From positions 1 to 64,000 of the forward strand of contig NZ_CP080532.1 of assembly GCF_024746835.1 (NCBI RefSeq): a stretch of 64,000 bases of DNA, given 5' to 3'. A program made the translations under genes and the position numbers. How positions within the stretch are numbered: the first letter of the stretch is position 1; each line of letters opens with the position of its first letter. The notes under the pieces are model-generated. The model had not been told where the DNA came from, ran no database searches, and saw only the letters and a list, made by a program, of their open reading frames with translations. Source of the DNA: Mesorhizobium sp. AR02 (GTDB lineage Bacteria > Pseudomonadota > Alphaproteobacteria > Rhizobiales > Rhizobiaceae). Shown here piece by piece: positions 17,544-26,951 of this stretch.

Positions 17544-20519
17544 GTGGGTAGAAGACGGCTTGTCAGTTCAAAGGAAGCGGCGATACTGCTGGGCATAGCG
17601 ACGGACGAGGATAGTCTGATCCGTCACTTTACTCTGGACCCGGCAGATAGATTGGAATGCGAACTCCGCCGGCGACCGCAGAACAAGCTGGGCTTCGCCG
17701 TTCAACTCTGCACGATGCGACAAACAGGGCGGCTCTTGTGGGACAACGAGCAGCCACCTGCGGCTGTGATCAACTATCTTGCGGATCAGCTCGGTATCGA
17801 CGCGCGCCTCTACGCCTTCTATGCGCATCGAATACAGACGCGTTTCGATCACAGCCGATCGTTGATGGCTTACCTCGGTCTCCGGACTGCATCTAGAGAC
17901 GATCGCCGCGCCGCACTTGTGGCTGCAATCGATGCGGCGGCCAACGGCGATCACGGGTTGCCGATCGCGACAGCAGTCATTGCCGAGTTCCGGAAACGAA
18001 ACGCACTCCTGCCTTCGCTGCATTCCATCGAGAAGATCGGCCTCGGCGGTCGCGCGATAGCTCGCCGACGGGCTGAGAAAGAACTTATCGAGGGTATCTC
18101 GCCTGATCGGCTTGCGTCATTGGACAGGTTGTTGGAGGTTGACCCGGCCCTCGGCCAGACGCGCTTTCATTGGCTGCGCTCGGCGCCAGAAGCGCCAGGT
18201 GCGTCAAACCTAGTCGGGCTGACAGAACGCATTGCCTTCCTGCGCAACCTGGAAATCGACGCGAAATTGCAGATGCGCATATCATCTGGACGGTGGGATC
18301 AGATGATCCGTGAGGGCAACGCCACACCGGCATGGCTGGCCAACGACTTCAATGCCAGCCGTCGACACGCGCTGATCGTGGCGCAGATTATCAAGCTCGG
18401 CCAGAAGCTCACTGACGATGCGGTGTCGATGTTCATCAAGCTGATAGGCCGGCTGTTCTCGCAAGCCAATAACCGCAAGAAGCAGCGGCACATGGACTGC
18501 AGGCCGGATACGGCCAAAGCGCTACGCATGTTCCTGGACACGATCACAGCCCTGCAGTCCGCGAACGATTATGGCCGCAACGCATTGGAGGTTCTCGATC
18601 AGGAAGTTGGATGGCACCGGTTGCTTCGGATGAAGCCTGAGCTTGGGTCGATGGTCGAGGACAACGAGGCGTCGCCTTTGACCTTGGCGGCCGAGCAATA
18701 TGCGACCGTCAACAAGTACGCCGGTGCGTTCCTGCAGGCGTTCACATTCCGCTCAGCGCGCCGCCATGATCCCCTTCTTGCGGCGATTTCGCTGCTGAAA
18801 CGGCTCTATGCCGAGAAGCGGCGGAGCCTTCCGGATCGCGTCCCGGTCACCCACCTCAGCCAAGCTGATCGACGGCTAATTCTCGGGCAGGACAAGCCCG
18901 ATCGCCGTCTCTATGAGATTGCAACGCTCGCGGCTCTGCGAGACCGGCTTAGATCTGCGGACATTTGGGTCGATGGCAGCCGATCCTTCCGACCGATCGA
19001 CGAGCACCTGATGCCGCGGTCAACGTTCACCACCATGAAGGAGGAGGACCGCCTCGGGCTGGGCGTCCAAGGTGACGGCGCGCAGTGGCTTGCCGAAGCG
19101 CGTCAGATGCTCGACTTCAACCTGAAGCGCCTCGCGCGCAGAGCACGGTCCGGAAAGCTCGAAGGTGTTCGTCTTGAAGCCGGCACGTTGATCGTGACGC
19201 CAACGGCTGGCGAGGTTCCGGCGGCGGCCGAGGAACTGAACGCCGAGATCAGCGAGCTTTATCCGTTGGTCGAGGTGCCGGACCTTCTGCGGGATGTGCA
19301 CGAATGGACCGGCTTTGCGGACTGCTTCACGCATGTTCGCACGGGTGACACTCCGAGGAATGTCTCGGCCATGCTGGCCGGCGTGCTGGCCGATGCGACC
19401 AACCTCGGTCCGAAGCGAATGGCGAGCGCGTCCAAAGGAATCAGCGCTCACCAGATCGGCTGGATGCGCACGTTCCACGCTCGGTCGGAGACCTATCGCG
19501 CGGCGCAAGCATGTATCACCGATGCACACACCCGCCATCCGCATTCTCGACTGTGGGGCAACGGAACAACCTCATCGTCCGATGGCCAATTCTTCCGCGC
19601 GAGCGATCGAGCCGCAAAGCGCGGCGACATCAATTTGCATTACGGCAGCGAACCCGGATCGAAATTCTACAGCCATCTTTCCGATCAGGATGGCTACTTC
19701 AGCATTCTGCCCATCAGCCCGACCGAAAGCGAGGCGGCCTACGTGCTCGATGGGCTATTCGATCAGGACACGGTCCTCGAGATCCAGGAACACTTTACCG
19801 ATACGGGCGGCGCGAGCGATCACGTCTTTGGGCTATTCGCCCTGATCGGCAAGCGGTTCGCACCGCGACTGCGCAATCTCAAAGATCGGAAGTTCCACAC
19901 ATTCGAGAAAGGCGACGCATATCCGGCGCTGTCGAACCACATCGGGGCGCCGATCAACACCACTTTGATTCTCGACCATTGGGACGATCTGCTCCATCTG
20001 GCGGCGTCGATCACGACGCGATCCGTGGTGCCGTCTACGATCCTGAAGAAGCTGTCCGCATCTCCGAAGGAAAGCCAGCTCGCAAGGGCGCTACGGGAAC
20101 TCGGTCGGATCGAGCGATCGCTGTTCATGATCGAATGGTACTCAAGTCCGATATTGCGTCGGCGCTGCCAAGCCGGCCTCAACAAGGGCGAAGCTGCGCA
20201 TAAACTGAAGCGCGCTGTCTTCTTCCACGAGCGCGGCGAAATCCGCGACCGATCATTCGAAAGCCAGGCGTTCCGCGCCTCCGGCCTCAATCTCGTCGTT
20301 AGCGCGATCCTGCATTGGAATACGGTCTATATCGAACGGGCCGTCACCCACTTGCGCAAAATGCACCGCGAGATTCCGGATCATCTGCTCAAGCACGTCT
20401 CGCCGCTGAGCTGGGAACACATCAATCTGACCGGCATCTACACCTGGGATGCAGAACATCAGATGCCTGAAGGCTTCCGGTCGCTCAGACTTCCGGCTCG
20501 GTTACGCCACGCCGCATGA
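17544..20519 (+). CDS. tnpA: Tn3-family transposase TnpA
   Basis: A 991-residue DDE transposase of normal Tn3 length. The N-terminal DUF4158-like region (about 1-170) starts [20 protein letters not shown]. The C-terminal DDE_Tnp_Tn3 domain carries [12 protein letters not shown] (first Asp), [11 protein letters not shown] (second Asp) and [15 protein letters not shown] (Glu). I chose the GTG at 17544 because AGGGAGAAGG precedes it and because the next in-frame ATG upstream (17460) lies close to the inverted repeat and lacks a ribosome-binding site. The gene is intact, so the element may still transpose replicatively; without its own resolvase, cointegrates would need host or other resolution. 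Confidence 0.95.
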   Translation: MGRRRLVSSKEAAILLGIATDEDSLIRHFTLDPADRLECELRRRPQNKLGFAVQLCTMRQTGRLLWDNEQPPAAVINYLADQLGIDARLYAFYAHRIQTRFDHSRSLMAYLGLRTASRDDRRAALVAAIDAAANGDHGLPIATAVIAEFRKRNALLPSLHSIEKIGLGGRAIARRRAEKELIEGISPDRLASLDRLLEVDPALGQTRFHWLRSAPEAPGASNLVGLTERIAFLRNLEIDAKLQMRISSGRWDQMIREGNATPAWLANDFNASRRHALIVAQIIKLGQKLTDDAVSMFIKLIGRLFSQANNRKKQRHMDCRPDTAKALRMFLDTITALQSANDYGRNALEVLDQEVGWHRLLRMKPELGSMVEDNEASPLTLAAEQYATVNKYAGAFLQAFTFRSARRHDPLLAAISLLKRLYAEKRRSLPDRVPVTHLSQADRRLILGQDKPDRRLYEIATLAALRDRLRSADIWVDGSRSFRPIDEHLMPRSTFTTMKEEDRLGLGVQGDGAQWLAEARQMLDFNLKRLARRARSGKLEGVRLEAGTLIVTPTAGEVPAAAEELNAEISELYPLVEVPDLLRDVHEWTGFADCFTHVRTGDTPRNVSAMLAGVLADATNLGPKRMASASKGISAHQIGWMRTFHARSETYRAAQACITDAHTRHPHSRLWGNGTTSSSDGQFFRASDRAAKRGDINLHYGSEPGSKFYSHLSDQDGYFSILPISPTESEAAYVLDGLFDQDTVLEIQEHFTDTGGASDHVFGLFALIGKRFAPRLRNLKDRKFHTFEKGDAYPALSNHIGAPINTTLILDHWDDLLHLAASITTRSVVPSTILKKLSASPKESQLARALRELGRIERSLFMIEWYSSPILRRRCQAGLNKGEAAHKLKRAVFFHERGEIRDRSFESQAFRASGLNLVVSAILHWNTVYIERAVTHLRKMHREIPDHLLKHVSPLSWEHINLTGIYTWDAEHQMPEGFRSLRLPARLRHAA

Positions 20520-20526
20520 CGTTCAT

Positions 20527-20576
20527 GCTCCGTTCGACCTTAGCGTGTCGCTGGGAACAGTTCTTGTTCCGACCCC
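20527..20576. repeat. Right inverted repeat of the Tn3-type element
   Basis: In reverse complement it begins GGGGTCGGAACAAGAACT, matching the left repeat. It ends exactly where the truncated reductase reading frame starts. Confidence 0.88.
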
Positions 20577-21146
20577 GAGGTCGAAAATTTGCTCGGTCGC
20601 GACATGGAACAACACGTGGCCGGTCTGGTAGGCACGCAAGGCGTCAGCATAAGCAAAGCGCGATTCATGGCGCGCCAGGTAGATGAGTTCCCAAGGTTTG
20701 CCACTCTTGGCAACCGCAGCGATCATCGGCAGGAGCGGTGTGATGCCAATACCGCCAGCAACGAAGAGATAGCCCTCAGCATCTTGTAGGCTGAAGGCGT
20801 GACGCGGTCCGACGGCAGGCAATACAACGCCAGACAGTGCGTTATCGTGCATCCAGACAGAACCGCCGCGCCCCCCGGTTTGTTTGAGGACAGCAATTCG
20901 CCACTCTGTTGCGTCTTCAGGATCGCCAAGGAGCGAATAGCAGCGCCCCTGCGATCCGTCACCCAGCGGCAAGATCAATTCGACATGCGCCCCAGGGCGC
21001 CAGGACGGCAAGGAAGCGCCCCCGACCCTTTGCAAGCGGAACTCCTCGATGCCTTCGCCGACGGTGCGTCGTGCGGTCACCTCAAGTGCCAGCGAGATGG
21101 CGGTTGAGTCCTTGCCTGCCGGTCGCATTTGAAAAATCTGATTCAT
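20577..21146 (-). pseudogene. Ferredoxin-reductase-type oxygenase reductase, 3' end removed by Tn3
   Basis: The front 190 residues of a phthalate-dioxygenase-reductase-like protein. It starts MNQIFQMRPAGKD, has the flavin-binding part with WRPGAHVELILPLGDG and GRCYSLLGDP (the usual RxYS position), and the pyridine-nucleotide part with LFVAGGIGITPLLPMI. It stops at the right end of the Tn3 element, losing the end of the NAD domain and the C-terminal plant-type 2Fe-2S domain, so it cannot pass electrons. It was surely the partner of the Rieske oxygenase just upstream at 21161-22349. The ATG at 21146 is the first in-frame start after the oxygenase stop. Confidence 0.85.
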
Positions 21147-21160
21147 GGCAAACTGCCTGT

Positions 21161-22349
21161 TCAACTGGCCGCGGCTCGATAGCGGTCGATCAACCAACCG
21201 TAGAATTGGGCGATCACCTGCTCTTTGGGAGACAAACGGCGCCGCGCCGCAAAGCGCGCGAGCGCAAGCCCGCCTGAGTCCGACTCCAGGCGAAAAGGTC
21301 CTCCTCCAGCACTGGACCAAGATCGCTCTTCTCCATCGCGGCGATCTCCGTAAATTTCTCGCCGTCGCGGGTAGATTGGGGGAACAACCAGGAAACGCCG
21401 AGCGACGATTTCTGCGGTCCAAGTGGAAGCCACATGAAATACTTAACTTTGTCTGGCATTGTGACAATCAATAGGTTGGGAAGAATGGTTATGTAGTTCA
21501 TTCGTGACCGTTCCGCCTCTCTGTAAGATCCGGCAGAAGCGGATGCAGGGCCTTGCCGGTGCGAGTCGGTGCTCCATCGAGCACCGCGCTGTTCAACTCA
21601 TAGGCGACAATGCCACGTCCCGGATCGGAAAAGGGCGTAGCCTCATCTATGCAGCTTTCAGGCGTTGGATAGAAATCGCACCAGGTACCGCTATGCAAAT
21701 GTGTGCAGTGATAGCATTCGTCGCCGTAGATCTTCCAATCCCATTCATAGGGCATCATCTCAAGCGATGTTGCTGCAGAAAGCTCCGAGATGCGAAAGTT
21801 CACAAGCTGCTTGGAGAGGTGAGCGAGACGATCGCCAATTGGCGCCAAGGACTCGTTGAAGGTGATGAAAATGAAACCTTCCCAGACTTCACTCCTGATC
21901 CGCGGCAGGCAAACTCCATTCTTGTCGAAATCCTCGACGTCATTAAGCGCTGGGGCAGAGAGGAGATGACCTTCCAGATCATAAACCCAGGAATGAAGAG
22001 GACACCTGATGCGCCTGACGTTGCCATGCCCCTCCAGCAAAAGCATGCTTCGATGCTGGCAAACGTTGGTCATCACATGAACGGCGCCCGAACCATGCCG
22101 AACAGCGAACAGCGGTTCGTTGCCTACGGTTACGGTGAAAAAATCGCCAGGCTTCGGAATGTCCGTCGCACGACCGATGCAGAACCATTCCTTTTCCCAG
22201 ACAGCCTTGAACTCGAAATTGTAGAATTCGCTCGAGACAAAACAGTCGGCGGGCAATGAATGGGAGGGCACCGCAGCCCCGTTCGGCAACTCGAATTCGA
22301 ACAAGGGGATAGGGCAATTGGTCGCGAGCGATGTATTTTTATCGAGCAT
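21161..22349 (-). pseudogene. Rieske non-heme iron oxygenase alpha subunit, frameshifted
   Basis: The first 283 codons are intact. They show the Rieske cluster ligands C97/H99 (CQHRS) and C116/H119 (CPLHSW), and the catalytic-iron region DECYHCTHLHSGTW. The frame then breaks at about 21500 (one base appears lost between NGHE and MNYITILPN). The next frame carries DKVKYFMWLPLGP to about 21300, and a second shift leads to SPKEQVIAQFYGWLIDRYRA. Its type resembles the GbcA-like group that demethylates or hydroxylates small quaternary amines or related molecules, but the substrate is not known. With its reductase cut by Tn3, the whole pair is dead. Confidence 0.88.
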
Positions 22350-22515
22350 CTTCGTTCTCTTCCTGAGGGGCCATCGGAAAGATTGCCCAGTGGACGAACG
22401 AGATATTTAGCGACCTTTCTGGTTGCGAAAACCGCTAAAAACACAAAGCCTGTCCTCAGCAAAACCTAGAAGACGCCCCGCGGGTCCGCCACCCTCGCCA
22501 GATTTCAGGAGGGTG

Positions 22516-23250
22516 TCACGAAACCGCTGCGGATTCCTCTGGGTGGGGCGCGCTCAATTCATGGCGCGATTGCGATTCATGACGCATAAGCCAACGCTCG
22601 ACCGAGCGGATGATCGTGATCAACAGCAGATTGATAATCAGGTACAATACCCCGGCAATTGCGAAAATTTCGAAAATTGCGAACGTCTGGCTCATGAGCC
22701 GCTTCGCATAGCCGGTGATTTCAAGCACAGTGATTGTAGATGCCAGGCTAGTTCCCTTGACCACAAGAATGAGCTCATTTCCATAGGCCGGGAGCGCTTG
22801 GCGGATCGCGAGCGGGAATTCGATGCGACGGAAACGCAGCATGCGCGACATGCCGCACGCCTGAGCCGCCTCGACGAGACCGACTGGGACGGACCTCAAT
22901 CCTCCGCGTAGAATCTCGGATGTGTAGGCCGCCGTGTTCAGCGCAAGCGCCAGGACGGCGCAGCGCGATCCGTCGCTGATCACCCACCACAAAGCCGCGT
23001 TGTCCTTGATCAGGGAAAGCTGGCCAAGCCCGTAATAGAACAGGAAAATCTGCACCAGAAGCGGAGTCCCGCGAAAGACATTGCTGTAATATTTTGCAAA
23101 GCCTGACAGGAAACGGTTCGACGACAGCCGCATCAGCGCCAGGCCGAGGCCCAGATTGAAGCCGATCAGCACCGAAATGAATGTCAACGCCGCCGTGACC
23201 CACAGACCCCTGAGCAGAACGGGAACGGCAAGCTGGATAAGATCCATCAT
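22516..23250 (-). CDS. Amino-acid-type ABC permease (second permease, HisM/GlnP-like)
   Basis: A 244-residue membrane protein with about five helices. The EAA loop reads GLVEAAQACGMSRMLRFRRI, and the family N-terminal pattern YYSNVFRGTPLLVQIFLFYYG is clear. It is one half of the channel for a polar amino acid or opine-like compound in the inner membrane. I placed the start at 23250 (MMDLIQLAVPVL), one base after the upstream permease stop, which implies coupling. It is the last transporter gene before the decayed Rieske pair, in a continuous minus-strand operon. Confidence 0.92.
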   Translation of the reverse strand: MMDLIQLAVPVLLRGLWVTAALTFISVLIGFNLGLGLALMRLSSNRFLSGFAKYYSNVFRGTPLLVQIFLFYYGLGQLSLIKDNAALWWVISDGSRCAVLALALNTAAYTSEILRGGLRSVPVGLVEAAQACGMSRMLRFRRIEFPLAIRQALPAYGNELILVVKGTSLASTITVLEITGYAKRLMSQTFAIFEIFAIAGVLYLIINLLLITIIRSVERWLMRHESQSRHELSAPHPEESAAVS

Positions 23251-23251
23251 A

Positions 23252-23959
23252 CTACTTTCTCGTCCGCAGCCTGAGCAGGCGTTCGATCCCGTCGAACCCA
23301 GCCTGGCTGACAAGCGTGATGACCAGATAAACCACAGCCGCGATCAGGTAGAAGATGAACGGATGGCGGGTGGAGTTCGCGCCGATAAATGAGATGCGCA
23401 TCAGTTCCTGCAGGCCAACCACCGAGACCAGGGCCGTGTCCTTGATCGTGGTCTGCCATACGTTGTTGATGCCGGGAACCGCGATGCGCAGCATTTGCGG
23501 CGCGATGATGCGGCGAAAGATGCGGCCGCCTGACAGCCCGAGCGCGCGCGCGGCCTCGATATGCCCATCGGGGATCGCGCCAAGGGCCCCGCGCACGACC
23601 TCGGTTGAATAGGCGCCGGAGATCGCGCCGATGGCGATGACCGCGATGACGAACGCATAGCCGCTCTCCGCGACACCGCCATAGCCGAACGCGGTCACGA
23701 CCTTGGTCACGAATTCAACTGAACTGAAAAACAAGAGGTATATGATGAGCAGTTCGGGCACGCCGCGCACCAGCGACGTATAGGCATCCACAAGCAACGA
23801 AAGCGGGAATATCCGGGCCCATTTGATCAGGCCACAGACAATGCCGATCACCAGCCCGGCCGCCATGCTGACGAGACCCACAAGGATCGTTATGGACGCG
23901 CCACGCAGGATGGCGGTCACCCAACCCGCTTCCCAAACCTGCCAGAGACCGAATTCCAT
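23252..23959 (-). CDS. Amino-acid-type ABC permease (first permease, HisQ-like)
   Basis: A 235-residue inner-membrane permease starting MEFGLWQVWEAGW, with YTSLVRGVPELLIIYLLFF and the EAA loop GHIEAARALGLSGGRIFRRI followed by NNVWQTTIKDTALVSVVGL. It pairs with the next permease to form the translocation pore. A longer frame reaches 24031, but that would begin inside a stable stem-loop; ATG 23959 fits the family length. The gene follows the substrate-binding protein across a 76-base gap holding the stem-loop. Confidence 0.92.
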   Translation of the reverse strand: MEFGLWQVWEAGWVTAILRGASITILVGLVSMAAGLVIGIVCGLIKWARIFPLSLLVDAYTSLVRGVPELLIIYLLFFSSVEFVTKVVTAFGYGGVAESGYAFVIAVIAIGAISGAYSTEVVRGALGAIPDGHIEAARALGLSGGRIFRRIIAPQMLRIAVPGINNVWQTTIKDTALVSVVGLQELMRISFIGANSTRHPFIFYLIAAVVYLVITLVSQAGFDGIERLLRLRTRK

Positions 23960-23993
23960 CTGAGTTGCCCTAGTCTGTCGTGCCAATGAGACG

Positions 23994-24021
23994 CATGCGC
24001 CCGGCTGTCCGGGCGCATGCG
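23994..24021 (-). promoter_or_regulatory. Intercistronic stem-loop between binding-protein and permease genes
   Basis: A perfect 12-bp stem, GCATGCGCCCGG (23994-24005) and CCGGGCGCATGC (24010-24021), closes a 4-base loop. No T-run follows. In ABC operons such hairpins after the binding-protein gene are known to stabilise its mRNA and raise its level over the permeases, which is the likely role here. Confidence 0.65.
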
Positions 24022-24035
24022 CGAATTCCAAGGCG

Positions 24036-24833
24036 TTATTTGCAGGGCCGGGAAATGTCCGTCTTGAACCATTTCTGGCTGGCCTTGCCGACCGAGCCGT
24101 CCGCGATCAGTTCGCAAAGCGCCTTGTCTATCTTGGCCTTGAGCCCAGTGTTGTCCTGCGCGATGCCGACGCCGATGCCTTCGCCAAGCGTGGGATCGAA
24201 GGTGCTCTGGATCTTGACGCCAACCAGCTGGAAGTTCTTCCCATCCGGCTTGTCCAGGAAGTCCTGCAATGCGGATTGATCCGCAAAAGCTGTGTCGATA
24301 CGGCCGCTCGCAAGGTCGATCTGCATTTGGTCGAGCGTATCGTATGTTTTCAGGTCGGCGTTTGGCGCCCGCTTCTCAAGAAAATGCGCGTGGGTGGTGC
24401 CGGCCTGCACGCCGACCTTCTTGCCATCGAGCGATTTCAGCAGCGTGTCGACGTCGGTGATGCCGGCGAGATCCGAGCCCTTCGCAGCGATGAACATGTT
24501 GGCCAGTTCGGCGTATCCGACGCTGAAATTGATCTCCTTCTTGCGGTCAGCGGTGATCGACATGCCCGAGATGATGACGTCGAAGCGCTTGGCCTTCAGT
24601 GCCGGAATGAGGCCGTCGAAGGCCTGCACGACGAAATGGCACGTCACTGCGAGTTTGGTGCAGAGCAACGCGCCGACATCGGCGTCGAAACCGGTGACGT
24701 TGCCATTGGCGTCGGACATGCTCCATGGCGGGTAGGCGCCTTCCGTTCCGATGGACAACTCGCCTTCGGCCGCCAATGCGCTTCCCATGCTTCCCGCGAG
24801 ACATACGAGCAGCGTCAAGACTTTCAATTTCAT
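24036..24833 (-). CDS. Periplasmic amino-acid-binding protein (family 3)
   Basis: A 265-residue solute-binding protein with a clear signal peptide (residues 1-22, ending SALAA). The mature part begins GELSIGTEGAYPPWSMSD and has the SBP_bac_3 features NVTGFDADVGALLCTKL, DVIISGMSITADRKKEINFS, KKVGVQAGTTHAHFLEK and a C-terminal SVGKASQKWFK. This resembles lysine/arginine/ornithine, histidine or octopine/nopaline-type binders. The ligand is not known. It feeds the two permeases downstream and, presumably, the ATPase half of the fused protein upstream. Confidence 0.92.
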   Translation of the reverse strand: MKLKVLTLLVCLAGSMGSALAAEGELSIGTEGAYPPWSMSDANGNVTGFDADVGALLCTKLAVTCHFVVQAFDGLIPALKAKRFDVIISGMSITADRKKEINFSVGYAELANMFIAAKGSDLAGITDVDTLLKSLDGKKVGVQAGTTHAHFLEKRAPNADLKTYDTLDQMQIDLASGRIDTAFADQSALQDFLDKPDGKNFQLVGVKIQSTFDPTLGEGIGVGIAQDNTGLKAKIDKALCELIADGSVGKASQKWFKTDISRPCK

Positions 24834-24908
24834 ATCAGTTCCCCTTGTTGTTGGTCTTCATTGCCGTTGTCCGGTGCGAACCGGACGCTTCGAGAATGCG
24901 GGCTTCCC

Positions 24909-26951
24909 TCACAGTGTCCGTGCCAGGAATTGGCGCAGACGCTCCGAGCGCGGGCTGCCGAACAGCTCCGCTGGCGCACCCTCTTCCTCCACCTTTCCCT
25001 GGTGGAGAAACAGAACCTTGTGGGAGACCTCGCGCGCGAACTGCATCTCATGCGTCACGAGGATCATGGTGTTGCCTTCCTCCGCCAGTTGACGGATCAC
25101 CCGGAGCACCTCGCCGACCAGTTCGGGGTCGAGCGCCGATGTCGGTTCGTCGAAGAGGATGACTTTGGGACGCATCGCCAGCGTGCGGGCGATCGCGGCG
25201 CGTTGCTGTTGGCCGCCTGACAACTGGCCCGGATAGTGGGCGTGCTTGTCGGCGAGCCCGACCTTCTTCAACAAGGCGTGCGCATGGTCGACGGCCTTGT
25301 CGCGAGGCTCCTTCAACACATGCCGGGGCGCCTCGACGATGTTTTCCACCACCGTCATGTGCGGCCACAGATTGAAGTTCTGGAAAACCATGCCGACGCG
25401 GGCGCGAATCCGTTCGACCTGAGCCATATCGGCCGCTCCAAGACGGCCGTTCGCCAACGGTTTCATCTTGATGACCTCGCCGTCGATGGCGACCTTGCCC
25501 CCATCCGGCTGTTCCAGAAGGTTGATGCAACGCAGGAACGTGCTCTTGCCGGAGCCGGACGAGCCGATCATGGAAATGACTTCGCCGGCATGGGCGGTGA
25601 GGTTGACGCCCTTCAGCACCAGAAGCGAGCCGAAGCTCTTGTGCAGCTCGTCGATCTGCACGGCCGGCGTTGTGATCTTCGCCTCTTCAGCGGGCGCCGT
25701 ATCCGCCACCACGGCGGCAACGGTTGGCCGCGTCTGTTCGCTGCCGATGGCCGCGTCCTGGGTTACCTCGACAGTCGCTAGATCCGCCAGCGCACGGTCG
25801 AAATAGCGCAGGCTGCTGGACAGGCAGGTGCGTTGCCAGTCCGGGTCATCCGGAAGGAAGGCAGCGCGCAGCGTGTCCCGGATCCGCTTGCCCAGCGGCG
25901 ATTCGATCTTGCCGAAAAGGTGCAGCCAGTTGTCTGCCTGTACCGCCTCCATGACAGCAGGCCCGTCCAGCGTTCCGCATTCGACGACAAGGGGCAGCAC
26001 GCGCGCGCTCGGCATTGCCTTTCGGACGGCGTCGGAGACATAGCCGGTCGCCGTGGCGGCGATGCCGGTGCCCGTCTTGGCGCCCGGGCCTGTGATGACT
26101 GTCGCAAGGGCTGGGCCGAAGATGGATTTGCCCCATGCAAGGCCGGAGTGCTCCGAACTGGCGACCGAAAGCAGAGCCGGATAACCGTAAGGCCCTGCTC
26201 CGGTATGCAGGTCGAAGACGATGACCTCGCGTGCCGCGCCGGCAAAGGTCTTCAGGATTTCGTTCAATGTGCGGTTCGACCAGACCGGGCCACCACCGCC
26301 GTAGAACATGCCGTCGGCGAACTCATACTGGCCGGCCTCGACGATCGCCGCCAGCCCGCCATGCCCAAGCCTCTTGCGCGCAACGGCGAGCTTCTCGTCG
26401 GCCGCTACGCGGTCCGGCCCTTCCCATTCTCGATAGGCCACGGCGTCGTGCAGGCCCGCATAGCCATTGTTGACCGGAGTGCTCGAAGACCAGTCGATGA
26501 AGTTGCGGTTAAGGTCGACATTGTCCTCGTTGACGCGCCGCGACCATGCCGTGCCCCAGGGATTGATGAGGTGGATGGCAAGGATCGCCGTGTCGCCGGG
26601 CAGGCGCCGCAGGTTCCTCTGGCCGAGCCAGGCGGTCTGGCAGGTCGAGCCGAACGGGCCCTCGACACCATGCGTGCCGGAGATGAGCACGATCAGCTTG
26701 CGCGCATCGCGGCGGCCAAGCAGCGCCACATCGGTCGCCAGCGTCTCGCCATCCGGGCCGTTCAGCGGATGAACATATTCAGACAGTTCCGCGCCCGCCC
26801 GCTCAGCGGCGTCGCGAAATCCTTGGCGCAGGGTGGCGAAATCACAGCCGTAGGCTGGTGCTGGCTCATGGCGCATCGTAGATCCCACTGGACCGCTGGC
26901 GGTTGCGGTCAATCCGTTCATTCCTTGTCGTTCCACCGTGGGGCTATTCAT
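24909..26951 (-). CDS. Fusion of a DUF2817 M14-like peptidase with an ABC transporter ATPase
   Basis: One uninterrupted 680-codon frame joins two normally separate proteins. Residues about 30-400 are DUF2817, an M14 zinc-carboxypeptidase-like fold: GTHGVEGPFGS supplies the HxxE zinc pair, NEDNVDLNRNF the substrate loop, DLHTGAGPYG the third ligand and VECGT the catalytic Glu. A roughly 30-residue Ala/Thr/Glu-rich linker follows. Residues about 427-680 are a complete HisP/GlnQ-type ATPase: GSSGSGKST (Walker A), LSGGQQQR (signature), VILFDEPTSALDPE (Walker B) and VTHEM (H-loop). The protein should sit on the inner face of the importer and may hydrolyse incoming amide- or peptide-linked substrate. 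Its start overlaps the FAD-oxidase stop by 8 bases. No standalone ATPase is present for this importer, which supports a real fusion. Confidence 0.9.
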   Translation of the reverse strand: MNSPTVERQGMNGLTATASGPVGSTMRHEPAPAYGCDFATLRQGFRDAAERAGAELSEYVHPLNGPDGETLATDVALLGRRDARKLIVLISGTHGVEGPFGSTCQTAWLGQRNLRRLPGDTAILAIHLINPWGTAWSRRVNEDNVDLNRNFIDWSSSTPVNNGYAGLHDAVAYREWEGPDRVAADEKLAVARKRLGHGGLAAIVEAGQYEFADGMFYGGGGPVWSNRTLNEILKTFAGAAREVIVFDLHTGAGPYGYPALLSVASSEHSGLAWGKSIFGPALATVITGPGAKTGTGIAATATGYVSDAVRKAMPSARVLPLVVECGTLDGPAVMEAVQADNWLHLFGKIESPLGKRIRDTLRAAFLPDDPDWQRTCLSSSLRYFDRALADLATVEVTQDAAIGSEQTRPTVAAVVADTAPAEEAKITTPAVQIDELHKSFGSLLVLKGVNLTAHAGEVISMIGSSGSGKSTFLRCINLLEQPDGGKVAIDGEVIKMKPLANGRLGAADMAQVERIRARVGMVFQNFNLWPHMTVVENIVEAPRHVLKEPRDKAVDHAHALLKKVGLADKHAHYPGQLSGGQQQRAAIARTLAMRPKVILFDEPTSALDPELVGEVLRVIRQLAEEGNTMILVTHEMQFAREVSHKVLFLHQGKVEEEGAPAELFGSPRSERLRQFLARTL

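Larger units (their letters stand above)
17386..20576 (+). mobile_element. Tn3-family transposon carrying only tnpA
   Basis: Long inverted repeats bound the element: 17386-17435 on the left and 20527-20576 (reverse complement) on the right, both starting GGGGTCGGAACAAGAAC and sharing ACACGCTAAGGTCGAACG. Over 50 bases I count only about five differences. Inside is one transposase gene with no resolvase, res site or cargo visible. The 5 bases flanking left (CAGTA) and right (GAGGT) do not match, so the expected target duplication is missing. Confidence 0.88.
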
